A stretch of DNA of 64,000 bases, taken from contig JAJUFP010000004.1 in NCBI GenBank assembly GCA_029263715.1, positions 124,001 to 188,000 on the forward strand, given 5' to 3'. The stretch's first letter is position 1, and each line of letters starts with the position of its first letter. Below are positions 43,264 through 52,403 of the stretch, piece after piece. A model generated the notes under the pieces. That model did not search any database and had not been told where the DNA came from. It worked only from the letters and a program-made list of their open reading frames with translations. Made by a program: the position numbers and the translations under genes. This DNA is from Nitrososphaera sp. (GTDB taxonomy: Archaea; Thermoproteota; Nitrososphaeria; Nitrososphaerales; Nitrososphaeraceae).

Positions 43264-44094
43264 CTATATTCCCAGCCGGCTTTTGATGCGCTCGATCTGC
43301 ATCCTTCGTATGTAGCGCCGGATCTCTTCGCTGTGCATGCTGTCGTAGCCTGCCTCCTTGGGCCTGTATGAAAGGTAGTGGTACAGCATGTACAGAGACC
43401 CTAGCCGGCCGGTCGGCCTTCCGGTGATAAAACAGACAAGGAATCTTCCAAGTACGAAGAGGGGATGATAGCCCAGTGTCCTCATGCTGGCCCCAAATTC
43501 ATAAAAGTGGTGGTTCTTTCCAAGCGGCCGCAAATGCACAAACCGCGCGTCGTCAAAGACCCGATAGGTGTAGCCTTGCTGGGCGGCGCTGTAAAGCACA
43601 AGCGACTCGTATCCCATCTTTTCAGGATACAGGTTGTAGTAATTGTTGAAAAAAGAGTTTCTTACAAACCGGCCGGCACCGTGCGGCGTAGTTGCATCCT
43701 GCCCTTCGTAGTTGCCCGACGCGATGGCGATCTTTGGATCTGCATCCATTTTCTGCAGGATCTTTTCTGCATAGTCCCTTTCGTACACTATGTCATCGGC
43801 GCTTATCATGTGGTAATCAGTATCTTGATGTTTTTCCCGCGCAAGCTGGATAGCCTTGTTCCAGTTGCTTACAACGCGGGTGATGTTGTACCCAAGGTCT
43901 GGATTGGTGATGACGTAAAGACTGCCCCATTCTGATTGTATCTTCTCCAAGATCTGCGGCGTCCCATCCCTTGAGCCGTCGTCAACAACTATGACGCATG
44001 CAGGGCCAACCGTCTGGTTCTTCAGAGAAAGTATTGCTTCTTCGATGCTCTTCTCTGAATTCCTGCAAGTTACGATGGCAAAGTATGTACCCAA
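43264..44094 (-). CDS. Family 2 glycosyltransferase
   Basis: 276-aa GT-A fold enzyme transferring a sugar from a nucleotide donor. Visible parts are FAIVTCRNSEKSIEEAILSL, the UDP-binding VIVVDDGSRDGT, and a DxD-like SADD in MISADDIVYERDY. A C-terminal basic region ends in RRYIRRMQIERIKSRLG. TTG 44094 is chosen because a TATA-like CTTTATAGG lies about 30 nt upstream and homology starts at TYFAIVTCRN. The in-frame extension to 44271 runs into the asparagine-synthase gene. It follows that gene by 44 nt, suggesting a surface-glycan pair. Confidence 0.85.
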   Translation of the reverse strand: MGTYFAIVTCRNSEKSIEEAILSLKNQTVGPACVIVVDDGSRDGTPQILEKIQSEWGSLYVITNPDLGYNITRVVSNWNKAIQLAREKHQDTDYHMISADDIVYERDYAEKILQKMDADPKIAIASGNYEGQDATTPHGAGRFVRNSFFNNYYNLYPEKMGYESLVLYSAAQQGYTYRVFDDARFVHLRPLGKNHHFYEFGASMRTLGYHPLFVLGRFLVCFITGRPTGRLGSLYMLYHYLSYRPKEAGYDSMHSEEIRRYIRRMQIERIKSRLGI

Positions 44095-44138
44095 CAGCAG
44101 TGCATATTTGTCAAAAATTCCTATAAAGTATTTGCCAG

Positions 44139-45341
44139 CTACAGCTTTTCTGCCGGCTTGATGGTTCTGCTGACAAAAAGCCGCCACCAGATTTCCAGCG
44201 CAAGTATTCCAAGCATCTTGTTTACGTAGCGCACGTCCAGACCAGGCCTTACCCAAGTCTTGCTGATCCATTCGCTGCTTATGACGCCGGCCCTGACCAC
44301 CTCTGATTCGCTGTTAACGTATCTGCCAGTGATCTCTTTTGCACTTTTCTTCCACAATGTCAGGGTGTTGACTGAAAACCCCCTTTTGACCGGATCGACG
44401 TTGATCCCCTTGCTCCGCAATAAGGATAGCAGCAGTAGTTTGCCACTGGCCGTCTGCGGATCGTATTTGAGCTGCCAAGGGATGTGAGTGGCAAACCGGA
44501 CCATCGCGTTTGATAGAAAGACAGACCTTGTCCTTACGCCCAGAAACCGTGCAAACGCCCCGTTTACTGGAAGCCAGTCATGAAGCAGCTTGCCGTTAAA
44601 GTCGGCAAGGAAAACCTGGTCCAGTGGGTCGAGGCGGTTGACAAACGATTTCCCAATTGACAGATAGATCTTGTCCCATGAAAACCGCACCTTTGGACCA
44701 AAGAGCCTGTCTTGGTCGGGTACCCAGTCGCGTTCATGGCATGCCAGATAGAGTTTCACCCTATCCTTCCAGCTGTTTGCTGGAAAAAGAGACAGGTACT
44801 TTTGATACCTGAACGTGTAGCCGCCAAAAAGCTCGTCGCCGCCATCGCCGGTGAATACTGTCTTGGACTTGGTGCTGGCCAGCTCCAGCGGGTAGTACTG
44901 GTACAGGTTCCACCTTGGCTCCTTTACTATGCTGATCAATTTTGGCAGATCCTGCAGTATGTCTGGCTTGCATATGCTGTAAAAATCGCAGTTGCAAAGC
45001 CTTGCCGCCTCCTTTGCAGGGCTGATCTCGTCGTCCCCATCGCCAAACCCCATGCTTATGCAAGATAATTTGAGGTCCGGTCTGCAGGATTTCAGCATGG
45101 TCATGGTAAGCACCGAGTCCACCCCGCCGGAAAGTAGTATTGATGCGTTTTTGGAAAGCCTCCGTCCTACCAGGTCCTGCTCGATTATCTTGGCAGCCTG
45201 CGATTTGGCCTGCTCTGTGTTGATTTTGGACGGCCAAAAATCTTTGGCAGTTAGCGGTGGTCTTGCTGGAGGTTTGGTTGGGTTATAGCGCAAAGTCAGA
45301 ATCGCAGAAATGTCATCATAATCGATGATTGGCACCGACAA
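44139..45341 (-). CDS. Asparagine-synthase-like amidotransferase lacking the glutaminase domain
   Basis: 400-aa protein with the PP-loop ATP-pyrophosphatase motif ILLSGGVDSVLTMTMLK and the second motif VFTGDGGDELFGGYTF, as in AsnB. The N-terminal glutamine amidotransferase domain is absent: residues 1-45 are short and carry no Cys nucleophile. Ammonia must come from elsewhere, or the enzyme acts on a sugar or peptide in glycan modification, like WbpG-type proteins. TTG 45341 or GTG 45335 starts it; the latter sits 28 nt from a TATA-like CTTATAAA. It is followed by a glycosyltransferase gene. Confidence 0.85.
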   Translation of the reverse strand: MSVPIIDYDDISAILTLRYNPTKPPARPPLTAKDFWPSKINTEQAKSQAAKIIEQDLVGRRLSKNASILLSGGVDSVLTMTMLKSCRPDLKLSCISMGFGDGDDEISPAKEAARLCNCDFYSICKPDILQDLPKLISIVKEPRWNLYQYYPLELASTKSKTVFTGDGGDELFGGYTFRYQKYLSLFPANSWKDRVKLYLACHERDWVPDQDRLFGPKVRFSWDKIYLSIGKSFVNRLDPLDQVFLADFNGKLLHDWLPVNGAFARFLGVRTRSVFLSNAMVRFATHIPWQLKYDPQTASGKLLLLSLLRSKGINVDPVKRGFSVNTLTLWKKSAKEITGRYVNSESEVVRAGVISSEWISKTWVRPGLDVRYVNKMLGILALEIWWRLFVSRTIKPAEKL

Positions 45342-45366
45342 AACAGAGTGTTTGCTTTTTTATAAG

Positions 45367-45948
45367 TTAGTCCTTGTCCATTTCTACCTGCTCTAAACGC
45401 GTCAGAGCCTGCATTATTTCCTTTTGGAGCTGGTCGATGCTCTTTTCTTCTGATCGGAACTGCTTTTGTTCCTGTTCTTCCTTTGGCTTTTCAGGAACAG
45501 GCATCACCTGAACTTTTTCCACTATGACAGGCTTAGTTCCTTCCTTGGATAGTTCGGCCAGCTTTTGATCCAGGGCCGATATGCGGTTTTCAAGAAGCGA
45601 GACAAGGCCGTTTCGAAGCTCTGTCAGGTCAGTGACATCGGCAACCGGCTGCAGTGCGGCAATCCGCTCATTTATCGCGTCCAGCTGCTGTTTGTATTTT
45701 ACCAAAAGCCTGTCGCGTTCAAGCCTGTCTATCCGCCCCTCCTGCGAGGCCTCGTAGACGCGTGTAATTGCCTCAGCAGCAAGGCCTTTTTCAAACATCA
45801 AAGATGCAAGCTCTGATTTTGCTGCGTTGGAAGTCAGCTGCGGCTTCTTTTCTAACCTTGCCCGGGCTCTTGACAGCCTTTCTAGTACCGCCGCCGAAAT
45901 AGCGCCTGCCACCGACGAGCCGGCTACGACAGCTAGCTCTTCAACCAT
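45367..45948 (-). CDS. Coiled-coil protein, 193 aa
   Basis: The N-terminus is weakly hydrophobic (VVAGSSVAGAISAAVLERL). Long helical coiled coil follows (ERDRLLVKYKQQLDAINERI and ALDQKLAELSKE), with an acidic/basic tail KPKEEQEQKQFRSEEKSIDQ. No known domain is recognised. It lies 37 nt after rpl37e on the same strand and ends near the asparagine-synthase promoter. It might be a structural or membrane-associated protein in Thaumarchaeota. Confidence 0.6.
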   Translation of the reverse strand: MVEELAVVAGSSVAGAISAAVLERLSRARARLEKKPQLTSNAAKSELASLMFEKGLAAEAITRVYEASQEGRIDRLERDRLLVKYKQQLDAINERIAALQPVADVTDLTELRNGLVSLLENRISALDQKLAELSKEGTKPVIVEKVQVMPVPEKPKEEQEQKQFRSEEKSIDQLQKEIMQALTRLEQVEMDKD

Positions 45949-45985
45949 CCCACAATCACTGAAAGGAGGGGACAGTTAAGCTTTG

Positions 45986-46156
45986 CTAAATGACCTGCCG
46001 CTTGATCCAGGTGTACCCTCGGATCTGTGGATCTGGGTACCCGCACTTGGCGCAGCGTTTGTGGCGGCGATGGAAAGCGTTGTGGCCGCACCTTCTGCAG
46101 CGTATGTGGGTCTTTTTGCGGGTGAAATTACCCATCGATGTTGTTCCTTTCGTCAT
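45986..46156 (-). CDS. rpl37e: Ribosomal protein L37e
   Basis: 56-aa zinc-binding protein of the large subunit. The start [20 protein letters not shown] and the pattern CRRCG then CAKCGYPD supply four zinc cysteines, exactly as in archaeal L37e. It is 10 nt after the Sm-like gene, which is the usual archaeal lsm-rpl37e pair. Confidence 0.93.
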   Translation of the reverse strand: MTKGTTSMGNFTRKKTHIRCRRCGHNAFHRRHKRCAKCGYPDPQIRGYTWIKRQVI

Positions 46157-46166
46157 CTGTTTTCAC

Positions 46167-46385
46167 CTACTTTGGAGGAGGAGATATGATGACCACGTTG
46201 TCGCCTCTGACAACGATGGTGCCAAGATCGTTGGACTTGCCCTCTTCTTGGATCTCTACGGAATCCTCGAGCAACAGGTTCATGTGCTGATCAAAACCGT
46301 GAAGGTTGCCCCTGATAACCTTGCCACCTTTCAACTTGATAAGAACGACTTTTCCAAGGCTCTCGTCGAGAACCTTTACAGCCAT
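46167..46385 (-). CDS. Sm-like archaeal RNA-binding protein
   Basis: 72-aa SmAP that forms a heptameric ring binding U-rich RNA. Sm1 motif: [20 protein letters not shown]. Next is QHMNLLLED. Sm2 motif: [16 protein letters not shown] at 46385 gives [16 protein letters not shown] four codons earlier is in frame. AT-rich boxes (AATATATT at 46396-46403 and TATATTAAAT further out) precede it. Cotranscribed with rpl37e. Confidence 0.93.
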   Translation of the reverse strand: MAVKVLDESLGKVVLIKLKGGKVIRGNLHGFDQHMNLLLEDSVEIQEEGKSNDLGTIVVRGDNVVIISPPPK

Positions 46386-46500
46386 ATCAACCGACAATAT
46401 ATTCTACCTATGGTTAAGGCTAATGTAGGCATATATTAAATTTGCAGTCCCTGATAGCCAGACCATGAAACAAGTCCCAAGACTGCTATCTAGTACAACT

Positions 46501-47841
46501 CTACTGAGGATGCCTGTCTTTAAGAACTTGCTTCGCGGATCTTACCAAGCCAAGAATGGTTATCACGACAGAACCCAGAATTACCATGAAAACTATTTGC
46601 GGATACAGCTCTGCGTTTGGCAATCCCAGCGTTATTGGGACGGTGGAGAGCACCGCTGCGGCAAGCCCCCTAGGCATCATGAAGGATGTAATCTTACGAT
46701 CATACCGTAGGATTTCCACGTTTTCGACACGCAGATCAAGCGGGAGCATCTTATCCAGCCATCTCATGATAGAATTCCCTGCCCAGAAGGTGAATTTCGT
46801 AGCGTAGATTCTGCCCAAGAGAAGCAAGAGAGCCATGCCTATGCCGGCTGCTACGTACTCTGCCTTCCCAAAAGTCGCAAGGAGACCTATGAATACGAAG
46901 AAAAAAGTCCTCACCAAGAACACGACCTCATCATGAAACGGGTCGTCTGTCGAGACCTTCTCTAGGTCCACCTTTAGAAATTTTGCCAGCAGGCTTCTGT
47001 TTCCAATCGTCAGCCCGAAGATGAGTGCTGTCAAGGCACCGGATTCCCCAAGAGATCTTGCCGCGAAAAACAGGCTAAACAGGGCAGCCAGCGTAAACAT
47101 ATACGAGTGTTTGCTGTTGTGAAGTTTCGATTCGACTATTATCCACGGGATGCCGGCACCTACTCCAAGCCCCAAGCCCACTACAACAGACGTTAATGCC
47201 GTTCCAACGATCTGGACAGGTTCAATCTGTCCGGCAACTACGATTCCAAACATTATGAACGCGCCGAGGGTAGCCAAAATGTCGGTTAATGCGGATTCGA
47301 AACTAAGCATAGCTTTGGTTTCTTCCTTTAGCGGAAGCCTTCTTACAAGACCAAATACTATGATGGAACTGGCACCACCCACCATGACCCCCAGAAGAAC
47401 GCCGGAAGTCCAGTCCCAAGATAAAGTGAATACGGCGACAATTGCCACAACAAGAACTGAGACCAGAAAACCGGCAACTGCCAGGATAGCCGCGTAGTGG
47501 GCGGTGCTCACAAGATTCTTTATGGATATATTGAGACCGCCGTCAAACATGATCATCATGAGTGCTACGGCGGCAAAGTAGGGGACAATCGCGACGGTGA
47601 CAGAAGCTCCCACTATTCCGAGGACAGGTCCGATAACCAATCCAAGAACCATCAAGAAGGCCACATCAGGAATTCCTGTCTTTCTGAAGAACGCCTCTCC
47701 AATGACGCCTATTGTGATAATGACGGCTACTGCAAGAAGAATGATCTCTGGAGAGGCTACTGGTGGCGGAGGGATCACGGGAACCTCGGGAATTGGCAAT
47801 GAATCCGTCGCATTTGCAATAAGGTCTCCACCCAACGTCAT
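46501..47841 (-). CDS. Cation:proton antiporter (CPA family)
   Basis: 446-aa membrane protein with about 12 hydrophobic helices, preceded by a proline-rich N-terminus (PVIPPPPVASPEI). Typical CPA1/NhaP-like segments are MIMFDGGLNISIKNL, GASSIIVFGLVRRL and FESALTDILATLGAF, the latter with the acidic site. A C-terminal region has RGLAAAVLSTVPITLGLP. It exchanges Na+ or K+ for H+ across the membrane. The exact ion cannot be told. Found alone on this strand, convergent in part with the Sm operon upstream region. Confidence 0.85.
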   Translation of the reverse strand: MTLGGDLIANATDSLPIPEVPVIPPPPVASPEIILLAVAVIITIGVIGEAFFRKTGIPDVAFLMVLGLVIGPVLGIVGASVTVAIVPYFAAVALMMIMFDGGLNISIKNLVSTAHYAAILAVAGFLVSVLVVAIVAVFTLSWDWTSGVLLGVMVGGASSIIVFGLVRRLPLKEETKAMLSFESALTDILATLGAFIMFGIVVAGQIEPVQIVGTALTSVVVGLGLGVGAGIPWIIVESKLHNSKHSYMFTLAALFSLFFAARSLGESGALTALIFGLTIGNRSLLAKFLKVDLEKVSTDDPFHDEVVFLVRTFFFVFIGLLATFGKAEYVAAGIGMALLLLLGRIYATKFTFWAGNSIMRWLDKMLPLDLRVENVEILRYDRKITSFMMPRGLAAAVLSTVPITLGLPNAELYPQIVFMVILGSVVITILGLVRSAKQVLKDRHPQ

Positions 47842-48038
47842 TCAGAGATCCCTGAATAGATCAGAGTGCAACTATAAAGAATCATCGGGGGTCTACTCGT
47901 CAAATGCCCAGCTTCGGGTACGGATTGGTGGTTACTCAAAAAATGAGGTATCAGTATCCCAAAGACCAGAGCATCGATGCACTTTGCGTCGAATTAAGAG
48001 TAGTTCAATGGCATAAAGACTCTAAAATTTCATTGATT

Positions 48039-48752
48039 TCAGGATTCCAGTTCCAGTATAGTTTTGGAAAGGCCCTCGATTATCTCGTCAATAAGCTGTT
48101 TGCCCTTTTCAGCTGTGGCCTTATTTGGGTCTCCCCACACGCCGCTGCCGGTTATCCTGACAAAGGAGCCGGGAGCGTTGGTCATGGTAGCGTAGGCTGC
48201 TTTTGATTTTGAAAGCCTCTTTGAGTTTGCCCGTGCCAGGTTCATCCTGACCAGGTCCGGGGCGATGGCAAGAACCAGCGAGGTCTCTACCTCGCCGGCA
48301 TGATCGAACTGGTCTTTCATCATGTGCCAGTAGTGCAGCGTGTTGACCGACACGTCAGCATGGACCCTGCCGTGGAGGTCCTGCGCCAGGTACTGCAGCG
48401 CGCCGATGTTGCCGTGATGGCCGTTGATCACGACTATCTTCTTTATACCGTTGGCTGCAATAGACGAGCAGACATCGCAGACAAGTGAAGACAGCATGGA
48501 ATGTCCGATGGAAATGTTAAACATCGGGCTGTGCTCAAACGAGACGCCAAACGGGATGACAGGGAAAACAAAGGCGCCCACCTTGGCCGCAACCTGCCTT
48601 GCAAGGTATTCAGAGATTATAGAATCGGTGGACACTGGCAGATGATCCCCGTGCTGCTCAAGGGAGCCTACTGGAATTATGGCCAGCCGGTTCTTCTTTA
48701 CGGCCTTGGCAAAATCATGCTGGCTCATCCCAAAGACGTCAACGGACATCAT
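48039..48752 (-). CDS. Creatininase-family amidohydrolase, ArfB-like
   Basis: 237-aa metal-dependent hydrolase. Metal ligands appear in PVGSLEQHGDHLPVSTDS (Glu, His, Asp) and in NGHHGNIGALQYL. Another Glu sits in HAGEVETSLVL. The family includes archaeal ArfB, which removes formate from the pyrimidine intermediate of riboflavin and F420 synthesis, and mycofactocin MftE. ArfB is favoured because archaea need it and the neighbour is purU, also formate-related. The start is ATG 48752 or the next codon. Confidence 0.75.
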   Translation of the reverse strand: MMSVDVFGMSQHDFAKAVKKNRLAIIPVGSLEQHGDHLPVSTDSIISEYLARQVAAKVGAFVFPVIPFGVSFEHSPMFNISIGHSMLSSLVCDVCSSIAANGIKKIVVINGHHGNIGALQYLAQDLHGRVHADVSVNTLHYWHMMKDQFDHAGEVETSLVLAIAPDLVRMNLARANSKRLSKSKAAYATMTNAPGSFVRITGSGVWGDPNKATAEKGKQLIDEIIEGLSKTILELES

Positions 48753-48784
48753 GACTGAAGCGCCATGCCTCTGTTAAGAACTTA

Positions 48785-49660
48785 TCACTTCTTTTTCTTG
48801 CCGTCATGGATGAAGACCTTGCCCCAGTACACCTCAAGCCTGTTTTCCAGGTACAGCTTGACGGCCTCAAACAGGGTCTCGGCCTCAAGCTGCTGCCCCT
48901 TCTTCTTTATGGATTCAAGCGTGTCGCTGTCGCTTACCTTGAACGACTCTTGGCAGATTATGGGGCCCTGGTCAAGGTCTTCCGTTACAAAATGAGCCGT
49001 GCACCCCACTATCTTGGCGCCGCGCTCGTAGGCCTGCACGTAGGCATACGCGCCGGGAAATGCAGGAAGCAGGGAAGGATGAATGTTGATCACCCTGTTT
49101 GGATAGCGCCACACAAAGTTTGGTGTCAATATCCTCATGTACCGGGCCAGAACAATCAGGTCGACGTTGTACTGGTCTATCAGCTGCAGAATCTTGTTCT
49201 CGGCTGCAGCCTGGTCTGTGTGGGCAACACTGTGGAAGGGGATGCCTGCCTTGTCAGCTAGGGGTTTTAGCGTGTCCTCGCTTCCAATCACCACTGCAAG
49301 ATTGGCAAAGATCTCGCCCTTTTCGCTGGCCTTGAGAATGCGCTCTATGCAGTGCGGCTCCTTGCTTACAAAGATGGCCACATTTCGAAGCCTGTCGGGC
49401 TCTTGGTAGTGTACCTTGATCTCCATCTCCAGCTTTTTTGCCAGATCTTTTAGCCCCTCGTCCAGATGCTTTCTGTTTGTCTGCTGAAAGGATGCTTCAA
49501 GCTGCATGCCAAAAAGCCCGCGCACGACATTCTGGCTTATCTTTTCGATGTTGCCGCCGTTCTGAAAGATAAAGTTGGTTATATCGGCCACCACGCCCTT
49601 GCGGTCCTTTCCCACAACCGTGACTTCGATTATAGTCTTGTTCTTCTCGCCGGCAAGCAT
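48785..49660 (-). CDS. purU: Formyltetrahydrofolate deformylase
   Basis: Hydrolyses 10-formyl-THF to THF and formate, supplying formate for purine synthesis in organisms with PurT. The 291-aa product has an N-terminal ACT domain (IIEVTVVGKDRKGVVADITN). A formyltransferase-like domain follows, with catalytic Asn-His-Asp in NIHPSLLPAFPGAYAYVQA and TEDLDQGPII. Length is normal. It precedes the ArfB-like gene by 32 nt in the same direction. Confidence 0.93.
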   Translation of the reverse strand: MLAGEKNKTIIEVTVVGKDRKGVVADITNFIFQNGGNIEKISQNVVRGLFGMQLEASFQQTNRKHLDEGLKDLAKKLEMEIKVHYQEPDRLRNVAIFVSKEPHCIERILKASEKGEIFANLAVVIGSEDTLKPLADKAGIPFHSVAHTDQAAAENKILQLIDQYNVDLIVLARYMRILTPNFVWRYPNRVINIHPSLLPAFPGAYAYVQAYERGAKIVGCTAHFVTEDLDQGPIICQESFKVSDSDTLESIKKKGQQLEAETLFEAVKLYLENRLEVYWGKVFIHDGKKKK

Positions 49661-49908
49661 CGCAGGCTGATAGCTTTTCTGAAAGATAAATAAATCTTAC
49701 ACGTTTTTCTGCAATAACGGTCTGGAAAACCAGATATCTGATACTAATTTTTAACCGTCAGGGCACCAGATCAGGCACGTCATGCTTAAATAATGGGTTT
49801 GTTAACTGAGACCGTTGAATACAGCTTGCCAATCTTGTCTGGCATCTGAGGTATCTTAGATAATGCACGTGATAACCTTTCTCATCTTATTGCCTTGAGG
49901 CACGATTT

Positions 49909-50103
49909 ATGAAGCCGCAACCAAAACAACAAAAGCCAACAACATCAAAACAATCCCGGAAAGACTACGACTACAACAAGCCGGTCGGCAAGTGCGTAGT
50001 TTGCTATACCCTTTCTGGCTGGCACTGCTACGAATGCGGAAACGACTTTTGCCAGTCCCACTACCACGAGCATAAAGAACGGAATCAATGCAAATCAAGT
50101 TAG
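49909..50103 (+). CDS. Small zinc-finger protein, 64 aa
   Basis: Basic Gln/Lys-rich N-terminus, then a compact Cys/His finger: CVVC, WHCYECGNDFC and HYHEHKERNQC. This could hold two zinc ions in an AN1/B-box-like cross-brace. It overlaps the next gene by 16 nt, so the two are coupled. The role is unknown. Confidence 0.7.
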   Translation: MKPQPKQQKPTTSKQSRKDYDYNKPVGKCVVCYTLSGWHCYECGNDFCQSHYHEHKERNQCKSS

Positions 50104-50639
50104 ATCTAATGCCCATCCAGCTAAACGCAATAATATCCAGGGTCTCGTCCGGCAAATGCAGCAGGTTTCTTGCCGGCGATGGAATAACCACGCCGGATTT
50201 TACAATCAATGGCCTTCCCGGCATATTTGAACGAGTCTCCATCGATGCAAGAGCAGCAAAGAAATACTCCCCATCGTTTGGAGAGGCTTTTAGCATCGCA
50301 AAGAACCTGGATGAGTACCAGCACCGGATCTGTGTGCTGATGCCGTCGCTTGCCGACAGCAACCCATTCAAGGTTCAGCTGCAGAAATACAGGGTTGGCA
50401 TAGTGGCCGCATTTGCCAAGATGGTACCGATTTTTAAGGCAGGCAGTGACCTGGCAGGATGGAACTTTCATGCCAGAAGGCTGCTGGTTGAGGCATCGGA
50501 CCTGTATGTCATTGCTACTTCAAAAACCGCCAAGCAGATTCCAAAGGTCAAGATGGATGAAGTCTTTTCATATCTCGAAATACCCGAGGAGTCGCTGGAC
50601 AGGGCAGTAAAGGCGCTTTACCTGAATCAAGACCTGTAA
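50088..50639 (+). CDS. Hypothetical protein, 183 aa
   Basis: Soluble alpha/beta protein starting MQIKLDLMPIQLNAI, with long helices in the middle (SFGEAFSIAKNLDEYQHRI) and near the end (MDEVFSYLEIPEESLDRAV). No motif is recognised. It starts inside the end of the zinc-finger gene. Codon use is like its neighbours. Confidence 0.65.
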   Translation: MQIKLDLMPIQLNAIISRVSSGKCSRFLAGDGITTPDFTINGLPGIFERVSIDARAAKKYSPSFGEAFSIAKNLDEYQHRICVLMPSLADSNPFKVQLQKYRVGIVAAFAKMVPIFKAGSDLAGWNFHARRLLVEASDLYVIATSKTAKQIPKVKMDEVFSYLEIPEESLDRAVKALYLNQDL

Positions 50640-50655
50640 CTGTACGCTGTAGATA

Positions 50656-51039
50656 TTACGATATTTTCTTTATTATCTTTGAAACGGCGGCCTGGCAGGA
50701 TACTGCTGGATCCATCGAAACGCACAGGTATCGGTCATTTCTGCTGGTAAGCGGTATCGTCACCAGCTTGACGTTGTCGTATTCTGTCAGCTGGTATCGC
50801 AGACCCCCAAGGTGTGGCTCAAACGCCTTGAGCATGGAAATTGAGATGTAGCTGGTGTGAAATGAATTTTTTTTCTGCTCTGTCAGAGGGCTTGAGTTGA
50901 TGAGTGGCGATTCAATGTCCTTCCTGTACTTGCCAACAAGAAGCTTTCCGCCGTCGTCTATCACTCCTGCAAATCTAATGTTCTTGTCTACCCCCAGAGT
51001 TGTGTCGCAAAGTTCGTAGAAGAAGTCCCTCTCTTCCAT
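50656..51039 (-). CDS. DUF6659-like thaumarchaeal protein
   Basis: 127-aa protein starting MEERDFFYELCDTTLGVDKN, with IRFAGVIDDGGKLLVGKYRK and a later LTSRNDRYLCVSMDP. The phrase 'IRFAGVID..GKLL.GKYR' is typical of a family widespread and often multicopy in Thaumarchaeota, with no known function. The longer frame from 51093 is possible. AT-rich TATA-like sequence lies around 51071-51078. Confidence 0.7.
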   Translation of the reverse strand: MEERDFFYELCDTTLGVDKNIRFAGVIDDGGKLLVGKYRKDIESPLINSSPLTEQKKNSFHTSYISISMLKAFEPHLGGLRYQLTEYDNVKLVTIPLTSRNDRYLCVSMDPAVSCQAAVSKIIKKIS

Positions 51040-51289
51040 CCACGCTATCAGAATTTTTGCTCCTGTTGGCACATAATAACTATATGCTGGCAATTAGAGG
51101 AAAAACGCCCTATAGAGAAAAGCTGTGGTTCTCCAAACATTTACTATTTTCATGTTTCATGCTTGCAAACACACGTGGATGGCCGCCCATTTTTACTGAC
51201 AAGCATGTTGTTTTCTGCGGCCTACATCATTTACTCAAAGGGGCGATATTTTCAACGGCAGACCGCCCTGACCAAGTAGTGTAACATGA

Positions 51290-52150
51290 TCACCGGCGAG
51301 CGGTTACGCATATGACTTCGTTGTTCAGATTAACCGTGTTGTCAGAACCAGCGTACTGCCGGACTGCCTGCGTGATGGCCTGCCATATTTCCTTCTTCTT
51401 TTCCTCAGTCTGACCGGATATCATGACATGGATAGGAGCGGCTATTGCCTGCTGAAAATGGGTATATCTTTCCGGGGAGTCAAATGAGAAAGTCACTGTC
51501 AGCTTTTCGATGTACACGTCTCTGAACCCGGCCTGGACAAATGAACGTCGAAGGGCGTTGGCATCTGCCAGACTGAAGGGGCCTGGAATGTTTGAGGCTT
51601 GGGCGGTGCCAACATATCTTCTGACGGTGCTAAAGGCCGTGTCCAGCAGTGGAACTTTTGATGGTGCTGACCATACCGCCGCGGATATCACCCCGTCAGG
51701 CACCAGCACTTCTCGCATACTCTTTAACGTGGCAACAAGGTTTGGTAGGAACATCAGCCCCCATCGCGAGAGGACGGCATCAAATGCAGAATCCTGCAAG
51801 TCAAGCGTCTCTGCATCGCCTTCTTTGAATTCCATTATGTCCTGCAATCCAAGCGACGTGGCCCTGGATCTTGCGATTTTGAGCATCTGAGCCGATATGT
51901 CTGTGGCTAGCACCGACCCGGTAGGCCGAACATGCCTGGCGGCCGTGACGGCCGGTTCGCCTATCCCCGTTGCCAGATCCAACACCCTGTGCCCAGACTT
52001 TATCTGGGCAAGCTCTACCATCCTGTCACTAAGCTTTTGTGCACCGCGTTCAAAGGTTTCCCACCACGTTTGCCAGCCGTGTGCGGCGCTGTCCCATATC
52101 TGGCGCTGCGCCTCCTTGTACTGTTCCGGATCAAACGGCTTATTGCTCAT
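51290..52150 (-). CDS. SAM-dependent methyltransferase (UbiE/class I type)
   Basis: 286-aa enzyme with Rossmann motif I VLDLATGIGEPAVTAA and motif II VLATDIS. FKEGDAETLDLQDSAFDAVL follows and then a GLMFLPN segment, as in the UbiE/COQ5 group. The substrate is unknown. ATG 52150 is preferred because a TATA-like CTTTAA lies about 28 nt upstream. ATG 52162, with GGAGGG directly before it, is the alternative. It stands alone, with tRNA genes beyond its start. Confidence 0.85.
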   Translation of the reverse strand: MSNKPFDPEQYKEAQRQIWDSAAHGWQTWWETFERGAQKLSDRMVELAQIKSGHRVLDLATGIGEPAVTAARHVRPTGSVLATDISAQMLKIARSRATSLGLQDIMEFKEGDAETLDLQDSAFDAVLSRWGLMFLPNLVATLKSMREVLVPDGVISAAVWSAPSKVPLLDTAFSTVRRYVGTAQASNIPGPFSLADANALRRSFVQAGFRDVYIEKLTVTFSFDSPERYTHFQQAIAAPIHVMISGQTEEKKKEIWQAITQAVRQYAGSDNTVNLNNEVICVTARR

Positions 52151-52354
52151 ACTGATAATCATCCCTCCGTAATTCTTTAAGGGTTTTTCTTGCATGTACA
52201 TCTACATCGATGATGCTGACAAGCATCAAGATTAACAGAAAATTAGATGTCCTTTGTAAGAGACAAAATTTGAATATTTATCAAACAATTCGTGAAGCAA
52301 TAGAGAAGGTGCGGGGGGTGGGATTCGAACCCACGGACCCCTAAGGGACGGGAT

Positions 52355-52371
52355 AACCCATTTTTCGAGAT
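52355..52371 (-). other. Canonical 37/38 intron of tRNA-Leu(TAA), 17 nt
   Basis: Lies after G37 of the anticodon loop. Helix CTTA pairs with TGGG (two G-U pairs), with bulges AG|A and TT|A, matching the standard archaeal splicing site. Confidence 0.8.
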
Positions 52372-52385
52372 CTTAAGTCCCGCGT

Positions 52386-52403
52386 CTCCAATATTGTAAG
52401 CCA
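52386..52403 (-). other. Noncanonical 18-nt intron in the D-stem of tRNA-Leu(TAA)
   Basis: On the tRNA strand the intron is flanked by helix CCAA/TTGG (4 perfect pairs) and 3-nt bulges AT|T and AG|A. Cutting after the second nucleotide of each bulge joins exon ...GGCCAAAT to ACGCGGGA and completes the D-stem GTA/TAC. Position is between tRNA residues 23 and 24. Confidence 0.8.

Noticed and set aside
49661..49908. Possible small RNA or tRNA in the 248-nt gap before the zinc-finger gene
   Set aside because: No cloverleaf, no clear C/D box pair and no conserved stem could be found by eye.
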